From contig NZ_CP012371.1 in NCBI RefSeq assembly GCF_000619905.2, positions 62,001 to 126,000 on the forward strand: 64,000 nt of DNA. Direction: 5' to 3'. Shown piece after piece: positions 26,012 to 34,994 of this stretch. Origin of the DNA: Nitrosospira briensis C-128. Its GTDB lineage: Bacteria; Pseudomonadota; Gammaproteobacteria; Burkholderiales; Nitrosomonadaceae. Both the position numbers and the translations under genes were made by a program. Numbering within the stretch: the stretch's first letter is position 1; each line of letters begins with the position of its first letter. Under the pieces are notes generated by a model. That model saw only the letters and a list, made by a program, of their open reading frames with translations. It did no database searches and had not been told where the DNA came from.

Positions 26012-26038
26012 AAAGGTGAGCTTCAGCTCACCTTTTTT
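26012..26038 (+). terminator. Rho-independent terminator
   Basis: Stem AAAGGTGAGC/GCTCACCTTT with a TTCA loop and a T-run. It lies after the family B element and probably ends KGG-gene transcription through the element. Confidence 0.85.
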
Positions 26039-26179
26039 AATTTACTCCGCGAGGTGCTAAAAGCAAGGAAATCGCAGTCGGAGGATTTGCATTTACGTGC
26101 ATAAAGCTCGGTCCCGGTACCGTTCCTGCCGCAATGCTATTTCCGCCTATGCTTGAGGCACCGGGCAAACGCCGATATG

Positions 26180-26782
26180 TCATTTTCTACTTTTGCGGAC
26201 GATCGGTTCCTTGCTTGCCCCCGTGTTCGGCAGCGCGGTGCGCTTCGCAGGCGCCTTAAGCATCTGTTTGCGCCATGCTTCCATCAAAACCTCTTTCCGT
26301 TCGGCTATTTCCGAGCCGATTTCTTCGAGGTCCATTTTCGACTTCCTTGCCTCGAGAAACATTTCATTTTCCTCTTCTTTCACATGATGGTTGACATATT
26401 CGCGGAGGACACTGACCGTTGCCTCGTACATGGGGTTGGAAGCTTCCATCGATTGAATTTGGCCGATCAAATCCTTGGCTGATGCGTGCTCAACCATTGC
26501 CTCGTTCATCAGGTCGTCGTCGTCGATCGCCTCGCGGGCAGCGGGATAGAATATTTCCTCCTCCAACTGAGCATGTACCGTAAGTTCCTTGCAGATTTGT
26601 TGCACCAACTCTTCCTTTCCTTCCTTCTCATTTTTCTTGCACAGTTTCTTGAATTCCTTGAACATTTTTTTTACTTTGGCATGATCGTCGGTCAGCAACC
26701 TAATGGCGTCGTGCTTGGGTCCGAGCATGGTGGGGCGTTGTGTCGGGCTTTTTCTTGTTGCAGTACTGTGCGTGGTGGGCAT
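26180..26782 (-). CDS. Hemerythrin-domain protein
   Basis: 200 residues from the start at 26782, which has GGAG six bases upstream; a further in-frame ATG at 26845 adds an unconserved leader. The hemerythrin HHE fold shows His/Glu ligands in order: LLTDDHAKVKKMF, LTVHAQLEEEIFYP, MVEHASAKDLI and VNHHVKEEENEMF. Such proteins bind a non-haem di-iron centre for O2, NO or iron handling. A basic C-terminal tail (KAPAKRTALPNTG) is not part of the fold. Its neighbours are other stress-type small genes. Confidence 0.92.
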   Translation of the reverse strand: MPTTHSTATRKSPTQRPTMLGPKHDAIRLLTDDHAKVKKMFKEFKKLCKKNEKEGKEELVQQICKELTVHAQLEEEIFYPAAREAIDDDDLMNEAMVEHASAKDLIGQIQSMEASNPMYEATVSVLREYVNHHVKEEENEMFLEARKSKMDLEEIGSEIAERKEVLMEAWRKQMLKAPAKRTALPNTGASKEPIVRKSRK

Positions 26783-27294
26783 GGTTATCTCCAATATGAC
26801 AAATATATAATTGGTGGTCGGAAGCAAATGTCTACTCAAATTCAAACAAATCAGTATTGCTTGGTGGCAGGAAGATAACGCGGGGCTTTCGGTCGTTCTG
26901 TTCGTTAGCCCACATTTTCGATGATGCCTGCAGCCTGCTCGCGCTGCTGGTTCGTTGAATAGGCCGCCATGACTGGTTGGGCTGATAAGCGACAGGCTCC
27001 ACCTTATGGCGGGAAGAGAGCAAAGTTATGCTGGCGAACAGAGCCAGCTCGATTTTGCTGGTTAGCATAAAGCCATTCTTTGGCTCACGCGGCTTGCTCG
27101 CAATTTCATCCGATTGCGGAATAACAGGATGCGAATACCCTGGATGGAGAGTTGAAATTTCTGATGAGTCCGACAGACGTGCTCCAGTTTCTGCCACAAC
27201 TGCGCATTTGGTTTGTACGTCAACGTACGGAACACCAAGGCATTCTGAGTAGTATTTCAATTCAGCAATTCCGCTGGCAAAGGAGGTAGTTATT
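26783..27294. other. Gene-free interval upstream of the Gly/Ser-rich protein
   Basis: About 510 bases. A minus-strand frame at about 26832-27068 encodes an N-terminal hydrophobic stretch (LALFASITLL) and a basic remainder. It lacks a good RBS and I do not call it. Confidence 0.4.
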
Positions 27295-27666
27295 ATGGAA
27301 AATATTCTTATGCTGAAAAAAATGGCCCGATCTGTAGTTTTTGCGGGTATTGTCATCTTTGGTGCTACTGGCGCGGCTCATGCCGCAGGCGCGGGAGACC
27401 AGACAGGACAGTATGGCGATATGTCCGGGCATGGCGGGCCGGTGGACAAGAAAGGTTCCTCGGCAGGGCAGTCCGGAGGGCAAGGTGCTGCTTCAGGCCA
27501 AGGCAGCGAGAGACCTCGCAGCTCTAACTCGGGCCAAGGCGGATCGAGTCGAGAGGGATCTTCCTCCGGGGGGTCATCCATGGGACAGGGAGCAGGCTCG
27601 TCCGGCTCATCGGGCCAGGGAGCGGGGTCTTCCGGGCAATCGGATGGATCAGGAGGGGGCTATTGA
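27295..27666 (+). CDS. Exported Gly/Ser-rich low-complexity protein
   Basis: 123 residues. AAGGAGG sits eight bases ahead of ATG. A signal peptide ends near AAHAAG (about residue 31). The mature part is almost entirely Gly, Ser and Gln, with repeats such as GQGAGSSGSSGQGAGSSGQS, and should be disordered or adhesive. No family function is known to me. It lies in a run of stress-like genes. Confidence 0.75.
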   Translation: MENILMLKKMARSVVFAGIVIFGATGAAHAAGAGDQTGQYGDMSGHGGPVDKKGSSAGQSGGQGAASGQGSERPRSSNSGQGGSSREGSSSGGSSMGQGAGSSGSSGQGAGSSGQSDGSGGGY

Positions 27667-27974
27667 TTTCTTATAATGGAAGAGTGATCGGGACAGATAT
27701 GGACCTTTCGCTGGTTCCCGGTGTCTCCAGTTTAGCTGGAGGCGCCGGCTACAGCCTGACCTGTCCTGGCAATAGGTGAATCAGGGTATAGCACCGACGG
27801 CTTTTGCATGAGCTTGCCAGATTTGGTCCAAGGATGCAGTCTTGATTTTTGCTTGATTGAAAGGTCCGGTCGGCCCATCAATCGATACCGGCACAACTTC
27901 CAGGGTTGTTGCACGCGGGGAGACCAGGCAAAATGATGCAACTTGGCCTCCTTCCATCTTCAGCTTCAATACTT
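27667..27974. other. Gene-free interval
   Basis: About 310 bases. It has a small inverted repeat near 27724-27745 (TCTCCAGTTTAGCTGGAGG) after the Gly/Ser-rich gene that could act as a weak terminator. A minus-strand frame of 62 codons at 27781 has no family match. Confidence 0.35.
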
Positions 27975-28502
27975 TTATTTCAATTTCGCCTGGATTTTCT
28001 GGGCATGCTCAAGGTGGGAGACAAACGCGGGGCGTACCTTTACCAGCAAGGCCTTCAACTCCTCGTTCTTGACGTTGGGCACCAGCTTATTGTCAGCCAC
28101 ATCGATTACTTTTTTGTGGAGGTCGATTTCGCCGTCAATGTAGGCTTTGTCGAAATCCTTGCCGCTCAGGCGCTCTAACTTTTCAAGATTCTTCTTGCCA
28201 TCTTCGTTCAAGCTCTTGCTGATCGGGTTATCCTGGGGCGTCACATTGAGCTTGGCAGCCAGTTCCTTCGCTTCCTTGTTGACGTCGGTGTGCTCGCCGA
28301 CCATACGATGGGCATACGCATGGACATCTCCGTCAGATGCTTTTTTCTTGGCAAGATTGCCGGCATCGATATCAACCTGATTGGCGGTAACTACGATATG
28401 CGCAATTTCAGCATCATTCAGGTCGCCTTTCTTGTTTGTTTCCGCATGGGCTGCAAACGCGGGAAGCATCAAAGCAATTGTCAACATGAGTAAATTTTTC
28501 AT
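27975..28502 (-). CDS. DUF4142 periplasmic protein
   Basis: 175 residues from the start at 28502, which has GGAGAAG six bases upstream. The signal peptide ends at AHAET (about residue 18). The mature protein is a helical ferritin-like DUF4142 fold with DLNDAEIAHIVVTANQVDID, ASDGDVHAYAHRMVGEHTDV and a final FVSHLEHAQKIQAKLK. It is expected in the periplasm, and its function is not established. It is commonly found beside stress proteins such as those here. Confidence 0.92.
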   Translation of the reverse strand: MKNLLMLTIALMLPAFAAHAETNKKGDLNDAEIAHIVVTANQVDIDAGNLAKKKASDGDVHAYAHRMVGEHTDVNKEAKELAAKLNVTPQDNPISKSLNEDGKKNLEKLERLSGKDFDKAYIDGEIDLHKKVIDVADNKLVPNVKNEELKALLVKVRPAFVSHLEHAQKIQAKLK

Positions 28503-28775
28503 TGGTTTCTTCTCCTTAGTGTTCGATTTATACGGAATGACTGCCACGTCAATAAAAAGCTGGCTCGACAATAATGGGGGATGCGCCGCGCAAAACTCTG
28601 TTCGATAGCAAACATAGGAATCCCACTGTATCTACATGGTTTCTTGAGCTTTTATTGCGGCGGTAATGCTGAATAGCCGGGGCTGTGCGCTATCGCACGG
28701 AACTTGCCCTCGCGCTTCATGAAAATCATGGATATCGCAGCTTTGGCGAAATTAATTTTAATGCAGGAGACATTC

Positions 28776-29033
28776 ATGGAAAAATCCGAAAAAAATAAAG
28801 ATGATGAATCAAAGGCAGATGAGCCCGTGGATCAACTGCCTGATGAATCGGATGAAGGTATTCCCGTCAGCGAAGAAACCCATGGGAATAGAGTCGAAGA
28901 GAAGATAGAGAATCGCACCAACAAAAAACAAGAGACGCACGAGGAAGCGAAATCCATCACCGGATCTGAACCGCATCACGATACCAGAAACGAACACCCG
29001 GATTCCGGACCTGCTCCTCTCGACCGGTATTAG
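28776..29033 (+). CDS. Small acidic hydrophilic protein
   Basis: 85 residues from ATG 28776, which has AGGAGA seven bases upstream; upstream in-frame starts lack an RBS. It is rich in Glu, Asp, Lys and Asn, without hydrophobic segments, and probably disordered (for example EKSEKNKDDESKADEPVDQL). I recognise no family. It may be a stress-type hydrophilin. Confidence 0.65.
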   Translation: MEKSEKNKDDESKADEPVDQLPDESDEGIPVSEETHGNRVEEKIENRTNKKQETHEEAKSITGSEPHHDTRNEHPDSGPAPLDRY

Positions 29034-29082
29034 CCAAGTCTTCCTGGAAGATAGCCATAGCCCCTGAATTCTGGCGGTTCAA

Positions 29083-29349
29083 ATGAAACGGGCACCAAGC
29101 AAGCCTCCCCCTCTCCATGCCAGAGAAGCGACCCTCACGGCTTATCGCAGGCATAAAATGGCTCGTTCCGTGCAGGCTTTTGTCAGGGGCAATACGGCTC
29201 ATTTTTATGAATGGTTGAGTGGTGCCGAAGGGCGCGCGCTGCCCCAGGGCCCGCCTGTCTGGATAGTGGGCGATTGTCATGTAGGCAATCTGGGTCCGAT
29301 CGGAAATATCGAAGGCAAAATCGGTTACCTATTGATCAACCACGGCTGA
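29083..29349 (+). pseudogene. Truncated DUF2252 gene (N-terminal fragment)
   Basis: 88 residues that match the N-terminus of DUF2252 proteins, which are normally about 400 or more residues and kinase-like. Conserved text: KMARSVQAFVRGNTAHFYEW and VWIVGDCHVGNLGPIG. It then breaks off in GKIGYLLINHG and stop, where the family continues with the catalytic region. The 3' part is gone; repeats and a family A fragment follow within 200 bases, pointing to an element-mediated deletion. Confidence 0.87.
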
Positions 29350-29458
29350 GTTATGGGATTTTTCTTGCGTGAATGGTTGGAAAGGGGCGGCAATTGCTCA
29401 GCCAAGGTCGAAAGACCACAGCGCTGGTGGTAACGCCTTCACTTTGAATGCTGGATGT

Positions 29459-29512
29459 TTGCCTAAAGGCATAAAATTGCCTAAAGGCATAAAATTGCCT
29501 AAAGGCACAAAA
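29459..29512. repeat. 18-bp tandem repeat with palindromic core, three copies
   Basis: TTGCCTAAAGGCATAAAA repeated three times head to tail, the last copy with one change. Each copy has the palindrome GCCTAAAGGC. It lies between the truncated DUF2252 gene and the family A fragment. Confidence 0.85.
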
Positions 29513-29540
29513 GCACCCTCGTGATTTCGCTCGGCCCATC

Positions 29541-29633
29541 GGCACTGCTCTGCGCGGTTGCATTCCGCATCGTTGCGCCTTGCTCCGCACTCTAAAAACC
29601 GCTCACTCCACCCCCCCGATTGTCAGATTCAGG
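29541..29633 (+). mobile_element. Family A inverted-repeat element fragment (copy 4)
   Basis: Matches the right third of copy 1 (GGCACTGCTC, GCATTCCGC, TCGTTGCGCCTTGC, AAAAACCG) including part of the GC-rich insert found only in copy 1. The right end is degraded (AGATTCAGG). The left half is absent. Confidence 0.75.
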
Positions 29634-30039
29634 TTGAAGGGCTGAAGGAAGAACACAACATCCTGACGTCGCTCGAACCCGTCCGGGATCGATCTCATCG
29701 GTGCTCCCATGCTGCTGTATGGCATCGACAGGAGCGTCTTCTGCAGTCGGGATCGCTTGGTCTCCTGGTAACTTTCACGCCATCTCGACTATCGATAGGT
29801 GTACTTTAGTCCAATTGGACTTTGCCTTGGAATAAGTATGATGCATCCCTATCGTTCGAACCAAATGATCAGTCAGTGAAATTCTGCGTGGTTTTGAATG
29901 GCGAAACGATGAATACGCCTAATAGACGAGGTTTCCGCGTTTACGGAATAGAGAACCGATGGATGCAGGTGCGTGGTCGAGGAAGCCAATGGAATAAAGT
30001 GTTTCCATCCATATGACATATTATTTTAATGAGGACATG
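29634..30039. other. Gene-free interval before the PEP-CTERM gene
   Basis: About 400 bases without a supported gene. A 64-codon frame at 29822 has no RBS or family match. The promoter of the PEP-CTERM gene should lie here. Confidence 0.35.
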
Positions 30040-30645
30040 ATGAGATTGATATCATTATGCGGGAAGTTTTGCAAGACACTTGTGTTGGCGGGCGTGTTAA
30101 TGGCGGCGCATCCCGTCTACGCCAGCGTTTACCACGAAGTAGACGATGCAGGGACGACACCCGGTACAGCCGCATACATTTCCTGGGATACGACAACCAT
30201 ATTCGGTGCGATTCACGATGACGATGGTGCAGATGTCTATGGTTTTGAATGGGGAGGCGGGTTCTTTTTTGCGGATACCTTCGGTTCCGATTTCGATACC
30301 ATGCTGTCGCTTTTTAATGTTGCAGGCCGCTTGATCACATACAACGACGACATGGGTGACGACGACGTGTTCTATTCTCAAATTTCCCTGGAACTCGATC
30401 CCGGCAACTATTTTCTGGGGATAACGCATTATCCCAATAATTATGAGGGAAATATGAGGTACTACGTGGAAAAGGGTATAGAGGGTTCCTATCAAATTCA
30501 GAAAAGCATATCTCAGCTTATGCCACCGCCGTTGTCGATTGTAGGAGAGGACATAACTAACGTTCCTGAACCGGCAACGTTGGCACTGGTTGCCATCGGC
30601 GTTTTGGGTGTCTTACTCAATCGTCGCCGGAAGCATGCCTTATGA
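30040..30645 (+). CDS. PEP-CTERM exported protein (DVUA0089-like)
   Basis: 201 residues from ATG 30040, which has GAGG five bases upstream. A signal peptide ends near VYASV. The body resembles the DVUA0089 / PPC-type beta domain (ADVYGFEWGGG, FDTMLSLFNVAGRLITYNDD, LELDPGNYFLGITHY). The C-terminus is a PEP-CTERM sorting signal: VPEPATLALVAIGVLGVLL followed by NRRRK. It would be sorted by an exosortase to the outer surface, together with exopolysaccharide. Confidence 0.9.
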   Translation: MRLISLCGKFCKTLVLAGVLMAAHPVYASVYHEVDDAGTTPGTAAYISWDTTTIFGAIHDDDGADVYGFEWGGGFFFADTFGSDFDTMLSLFNVAGRLITYNDDMGDDDVFYSQISLELDPGNYFLGITHYPNNYEGNMRYYVEKGIEGSYQIQKSISQLMPPPLSIVGEDITNVPEPATLALVAIGVLGVLLNRRRKHAL

Positions 30646-31067
30646 GAAGTCACGTTTTTGATCACCAGCATGAGCTTTGGCGGATGCGGATTTTCCTTGG
30701 TGAAGAGTAGAAAGATGCTTTGATCATACCCTGTAATATTTTACAGGTAGTCAAAGCGCTTTTTTACGGTTAAATTCATCGCCACTATCTGCCTATTATT
30801 TAAAAGCAAAGAACGCGCAGATACTCGCTTTACTTCTCGCCAAAGTTTCGTCTTCGCAAAATACGACACCATCTCAAGCACCAATTATCAATTGCATAAC
30901 TTCAGCTCTCATATGATGGGATAGACGGCGGGTTGAATGACCCGAGCAGCGAATCCTGCTCCTGGCAGCAAGCCATAGTGCGCGCGGATTAATATTCATG
31001 TTTTGATCCCATCATGTCGATCCAGATTTTCGGGAGATTAAAAGCCATTTCATATAGCACTGGAACG
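30646..31067. other. Gene-free interval before the autotransporter
   Basis: About 420 bases. A small inverted repeat (CCTGTAATATTTTACAGG, about 30730-30748) could end the PEP-CTERM transcript. No gene is supported. Confidence 0.4.
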
Positions 31068-34000
31068 ATGATAAAAAAAACGATCCCGCTTTCTCTACAT
31101 ATACGATTGGCCGCGACACTATTGGCAATGCCGGCTTTAGTTCAAACGGCTTATGGCGAGCAGGATCTTACCTGGGATGCCAATGACGCGGCGGCAGGCA
31201 CAGGCGGTTCCGGGACCTGGGACACGAGCTCTTCAAACTGGCTCAACGGCACTGGCTCTCAGCCGTGGCAGAATTCAGCCTTCGACAATGCGATTTTCGG
31301 CGGAACATCAGGCACCGTAACGCTGAGTACGCCCATAGACGTGCACAATATTACCTATAATGCGAGCGACTACGTCATCAATGGCAGCATACTGACCCTT
31401 GGCGGCGATGGCCCCAGCATTATCGTCAACAGTCAAATGGCAACGATCAACTCAAATCTCGGCGGAAGCAGCGGCTTGAGGAAGGGTGGCACAGGCACGT
31501 TAGTCCTGACTGCCGATAACCCAGGCTTTAGCGGCGTGACAACAGTTACCGCCGGTACGCTACGCCTAGACAATTCCGGTGCGCTTGGTGCCTCGACGAC
31601 AGCTTCCGACCTGGTGCTGAATAAGGGTTCAACCTTTTTTTTCAATACGGACTTCACGCACGATTACACTTTGACGGGTGGTACCGTGAGCGTGCAAGGA
31701 GGGGAGAGCGCTACTTGGAACGGTTCCCCGACGCTGACCCTATCGACCATCATGAATTTGAATGGAGCAAACGGCACATTATCGGGCAACCTGGGCGATA
31801 CCGGCGCCCGCGTGCTTTCCCTGACAAGAAACGGCACGGGTCGCATGACGTTGTCGGGGAACAATACTTATACGGGTGCGACCACGGTAACCCAGGGCAT
31901 TCTGCAACTGGGTAGTGCGAATGCGCTCTCGTTCGGCAGCAACCTGGTATTCAACGGCGTGATTGGCACGGGTGGCTCAATTGAACTTACCGGTGCGTCG
32001 GGCGATTTTACACGGAATCTTGGCACGGATGCCGGGCAGGTACGATGGGTCGGAGATGGTGGTTTCCAATCCTCCGGATCGAATCGGGTTGTTAATATTG
32101 GTGGCGCCGGTACCCCGCTGACGTGGGGGAGCGGCGGTTTTGTGCCCACCGGCAACCGGCTCATCCTGGGTACTTCCGGCAATGCCATGCTTGATTTCCA
32201 GAATGGAATAGATCTCGGCAGCGCGCTTCGCACGATTCAGGTCGAGGGTGGCACCAGCAGTGGCCATGCTCGGATCAATGGTGTCTTGTCTGGAGCCGGC
32301 GGACTCAATATTGCCGGAAACGGCGCGTCCCTATTGGAATTGACGGCTGCAAACACCTACACGGGCGGCACGGTTTTGACCTCCAGCACGCTATTGGTGA
32401 GCTCGAACGAAAACCTCGGTGCTGCATCGGGTACGCTTACCTTCAATGGGGCCACGCTGGTAAACACTGCGGCTTTTTCGACGGGGCGCAGCATAACGAT
32501 CAACACAGCCAATGATACCTTCCAGACCGATGCGAATCTGGTTGTCAGCGGGGTAATCAGCGGCGGCGGCAGCCTGAATAAGACCGGATCAGGCGCGCTC
32601 ATCCTGACCGGTGCCAATACCTATGTGGGGGGTACGACAATTACCGCCGGTACCTTGCAGATCGGCAACGGCGGCACAACCGGCAGTATCTCGGGCGATG
32701 TGATGAATAACGCGGTGCTGACCTTCAATCGTTCCGACAACATCAGCTATGGCGGCATAATCTCCGGTACGGGGTCGCTGAATAAAGAGGGGGTCGGTGT
32801 GCTGGCATTGACCGGTGACTCAAGCGGTTTTGGTGGACATATGTTCGTCAATGACGGCACACTCGCGATAAGCGGGACGCTGGGCGGAATGCTGGATGTG
32901 CTGGCGGGCGGCCGTCTGCAAAGCACCGGCACGACTGGAACAACCATTACAGCCGGTACAATTGCGCCAGGAAACTCGATCGGCACGCTGACCGTCAACG
33001 GCGATTACACCCAGCTCCCCGGGTCCACTTACGAGGTGGAGGTTGAGCCGGGCGGCCGCAGCGATCAGATTATCGTTAAGGGATTGGCGGACATTAGAGG
33101 GGGCACGGTTTCCGTTATCCACGCAAGCGGGCATTACGCACCTGGCAGCCGCTATACTATCCTGACAGCTGACGGTGGTTTGACGGGCCGGTTCGATACG
33201 CTCACTCAGAATTTACCGCTCATTAATCTCGGCCTGGTCTATGATCCAACCCATGTTTATCTTGATGTGCTCCGGTTTTGCGCTATGGCTGGCACGCGCA
33301 ATCAGTGTGCTGCCGGGAATGGCGCGGAGAGCCTGGGGCCCGGCAATCCGATCTATAGCGCCATTGTTGGCTTGCCCGACCAGGAGAGCGTGCGACGGGC
33401 ATTCAACAATCTCTCCGGCGAAGGTCACGCGAGTGAAAAAGCTGCAATAATCGAGGACAGCCGCTTCGTGCGCGAAGCCGTCTCCGATCGGGTGAGACAG
33501 GCTCTCAGCACGGATGCCGCGCTGGCCCAGGAAATGCCGGGTCAGACGCTGCAGCGGAATCCGACCACGGGGCGTGCCTTTTGGAGCCGTGCTTTCGGCT
33601 CTTTCGGTCATCGCAACGGGGACGGCAATGCCAGCCGTATCGGCCGCAATATCGGCGGGGTCTTCATTGGAGGCGATATGCTGATTGCGGATAAATACCT
33701 CATCGGCATCGCTGGCGGCTACAGCAATGCTTCATATAACGTCAACCAGCTATTGACGAGCTCCAGTGATAATTATCATATCTCGGTGTATGGCGGTACA
33801 CAGTGGGGTCCCCTTGGGTTACGCCTTGGCTCGGCATATGCATGGCATGACCTTGAATCCAACCGAAACATCGCCTTTGCCGGCTTCTCCGATCATGCCA
33901 AGGCAAGCTACACTGCACATACCGCCCAGGTATTTGGCGAAATAGGTTACAGTCTGCCGTTTACCACTATATCGCTTGAGCCATTCGGCAGAATTGCCTA

Positions 34001-34391
34001 TGTCAACCTCGACGCGAATAGTTTTCAGGAACGCGGCGGGCCCGCAGCCCTGCGCAGCAAGAAGGATAACCAGGGCGCTGCTTATACGACTGTCGGTCTC
34101 AACGCAGCTAAGGTATTCTCAAGCTCTGACAGGGTGAGCACCACATTGCGCGGCTCGCTCGGCTGGCGCCATGCCTTTGGCGAAATGACGCCGATCTCGA
34201 GTTTTGCCCTTCCCGGCGGGTCTTCCTTTACCACTGCAGGCGTACCGATCGCGGGCGATGCTGTAGTCATGGTCGCGGGCATGGATGTAAATATTGTCAA
34301 GGCAGCCACCTTCGGCATTTATTACAACGGGCAGGTATTGCGCAATATCGTGGATAACGGCGTCCGCGCGAATCTCAGCTGGAAATTCTGA
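31068..34391 (+). CDS. Autotransporter with beta-strand repeats
   Basis: About 1107 residues from ATG 31068; an in-frame ATG at 31014 would add 18 residues ahead of the signal peptide. The signal peptide ends near QTAYGEQ. The passenger has five autotransporter-associated beta-strand repeats of the form LxKxGxGxLxLTGxNTYxGxTTVxxGTL (for example SLNKTGSGALILTGANTYVG). From about residue 830 comes the autotransporter barrel, starting FWSRAFGSFGHRNGDGNASR and ending ANLSWKF with a C-terminal Phe. It is a type V secretion protein, likely surface-displayed and adhesive. Confidence 0.93.
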   Translation: MIKKTIPLSLHIRLAATLLAMPALVQTAYGEQDLTWDANDAAAGTGGSGTWDTSSSNWLNGTGSQPWQNSAFDNAIFGGTSGTVTLSTPIDVHNITYNASDYVINGSILTLGGDGPSIIVNSQMATINSNLGGSSGLRKGGTGTLVLTADNPGFSGVTTVTAGTLRLDNSGALGASTTASDLVLNKGSTFFFNTDFTHDYTLTGGTVSVQGGESATWNGSPTLTLSTIMNLNGANGTLSGNLGDTGARVLSLTRNGTGRMTLSGNNTYTGATTVTQGILQLGSANALSFGSNLVFNGVIGTGGSIELTGASGDFTRNLGTDAGQVRWVGDGGFQSSGSNRVVNIGGAGTPLTWGSGGFVPTGNRLILGTSGNAMLDFQNGIDLGSALRTIQVEGGTSSGHARINGVLSGAGGLNIAGNGASLLELTAANTYTGGTVLTSSTLLVSSNENLGAASGTLTFNGATLVNTAAFSTGRSITINTANDTFQTDANLVVSGVISGGGSLNKTGSGALILTGANTYVGGTTITAGTLQIGNGGTTGSISGDVMNNAVLTFNRSDNISYGGIISGTGSLNKEGVGVLALTGDSSGFGGHMFVNDGTLAISGTLGGMLDVLAGGRLQSTGTTGTTITAGTIAPGNSIGTLTVNGDYTQLPGSTYEVEVEPGGRSDQIIVKGLADIRGGTVSVIHASGHYAPGSRYTILTADGGLTGRFDTLTQNLPLINLGLVYDPTHVYLDVLRFCAMAGTRNQCAAGNGAESLGPGNPIYSAIVGLPDQESVRRAFNNLSGEGHASEKAAIIEDSRFVREAVSDRVRQALSTDAALAQEMPGQTLQRNPTTGRAFWSRAFGSFGHRNGDGNASRIGRNIGGVFIGGDMLIADKYLIGIAGGYSNASYNVNQLLTSSSDNYHISVYGGTQWGPLGLRLGSAYAWHDLESNRNIAFAGFSDHAKASYTAHTAQVFGEIGYSLPFTTISLEPFGRIAYVNLDANSFQERGGPAALRSKKDNQGAAYTTVGLNAAKVFSSSDRVSTTLRGSLGWRHAFGEMTPISSFALPGGSSFTTAGVPIAGDAVVMVAGMDVNIVKAATFGIYYNGQVLRNIVDNGVRANLSWKF

Positions 34392-34621
34392 GCAATTTTT
34401 AAAGGAGACATTCGACAGCACCCTCTCAACATCGATATTATAAAAGCATGGGCTACAATCTTCGAGATATGGTATGCGTTTAAGAGTTAGCGGCAACCTT
34501 GCTTTTTTTTCTGTTGTAAACTCCTATATAATAAGGTGAATATAAAAAACTTTCGCTATCCGCAGGTGAAGCGCATGAATTCTGTTCTCAACAAGCGATA
34601 GGATCTATGAGGAGGCGCGGT

Positions 34622-34954
34622 ATGAAGAAAATAAGACCAGAAGGTTCAGCTATCGGTTTTATGCTCGCAATGATAGTTACTGCTGGATTCACCGCCGATG
34701 CCGCGTGGGCTGCGCCTGAGAAAGTTCCCGTGTCAGGGTTTGCGTGGAAAGATGGTGCCGAAGTTTACACCAAGGTTTGCGCTTATTGTCATGAAGGGGG
34801 TCCTGTGGGGCCACAGATTCGCGGTCGTGAGCTTCCTGCAGCGTATATCCGCACGGTGGTGAGAAGCGGATTCCGGGCGATGCCTTCTTTTCGGGCTGCC
34901 GAGATCGACGACGAGTCGCTGGCAAAACTGGCTGAATATATCTCGAAAAACTGA
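34622..34954 (+). CDS. Class I cytochrome c, flavoprotein partner
   Basis: 110 residues from ATG 34622, set by GAGGAGG six bases upstream; the in-frame ATG at 34607 overlaps that RBS. The signal peptide ends near AAWAAPE. A single haem motif CAYCH (about residue 52) and a likely Met ligand in GFRAMPSF match small cytochromes such as the PchC and EhyA subunits of p-cresol methylhydroxylase-type enzymes. It is first in a tight row with the next two genes (gaps 40 and 23 bases) and should accept electrons from the flavoprotein in the periplasm. Confidence 0.9.
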   Translation: MKKIRPEGSAIGFMLAMIVTAGFTADAAWAAPEKVPVSGFAWKDGAEVYTKVCAYCHEGGPVGPQIRGRELPAAYIRTVVRSGFRAMPSFRAAEIDDESLAKLAEYISKN

Positions 34955-34994
34955 ATCGACCGGCGGTAATCGATAAGCGCAAGGAGGCTGAACA

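Noticed and set aside
26832-27356. 174-codon minus-strand frame upstream of the Gly/Ser-rich gene
   Set aside because: It overlaps the start and RBS of that gene on the other strand, has no RBS, and shows no family features.
29459-29512. Possible CRISPR array (short palindromic repeats)
   Set aside because: The three units are contiguous with no spacers, and no cas genes are near. It is a simple tandem repeat.
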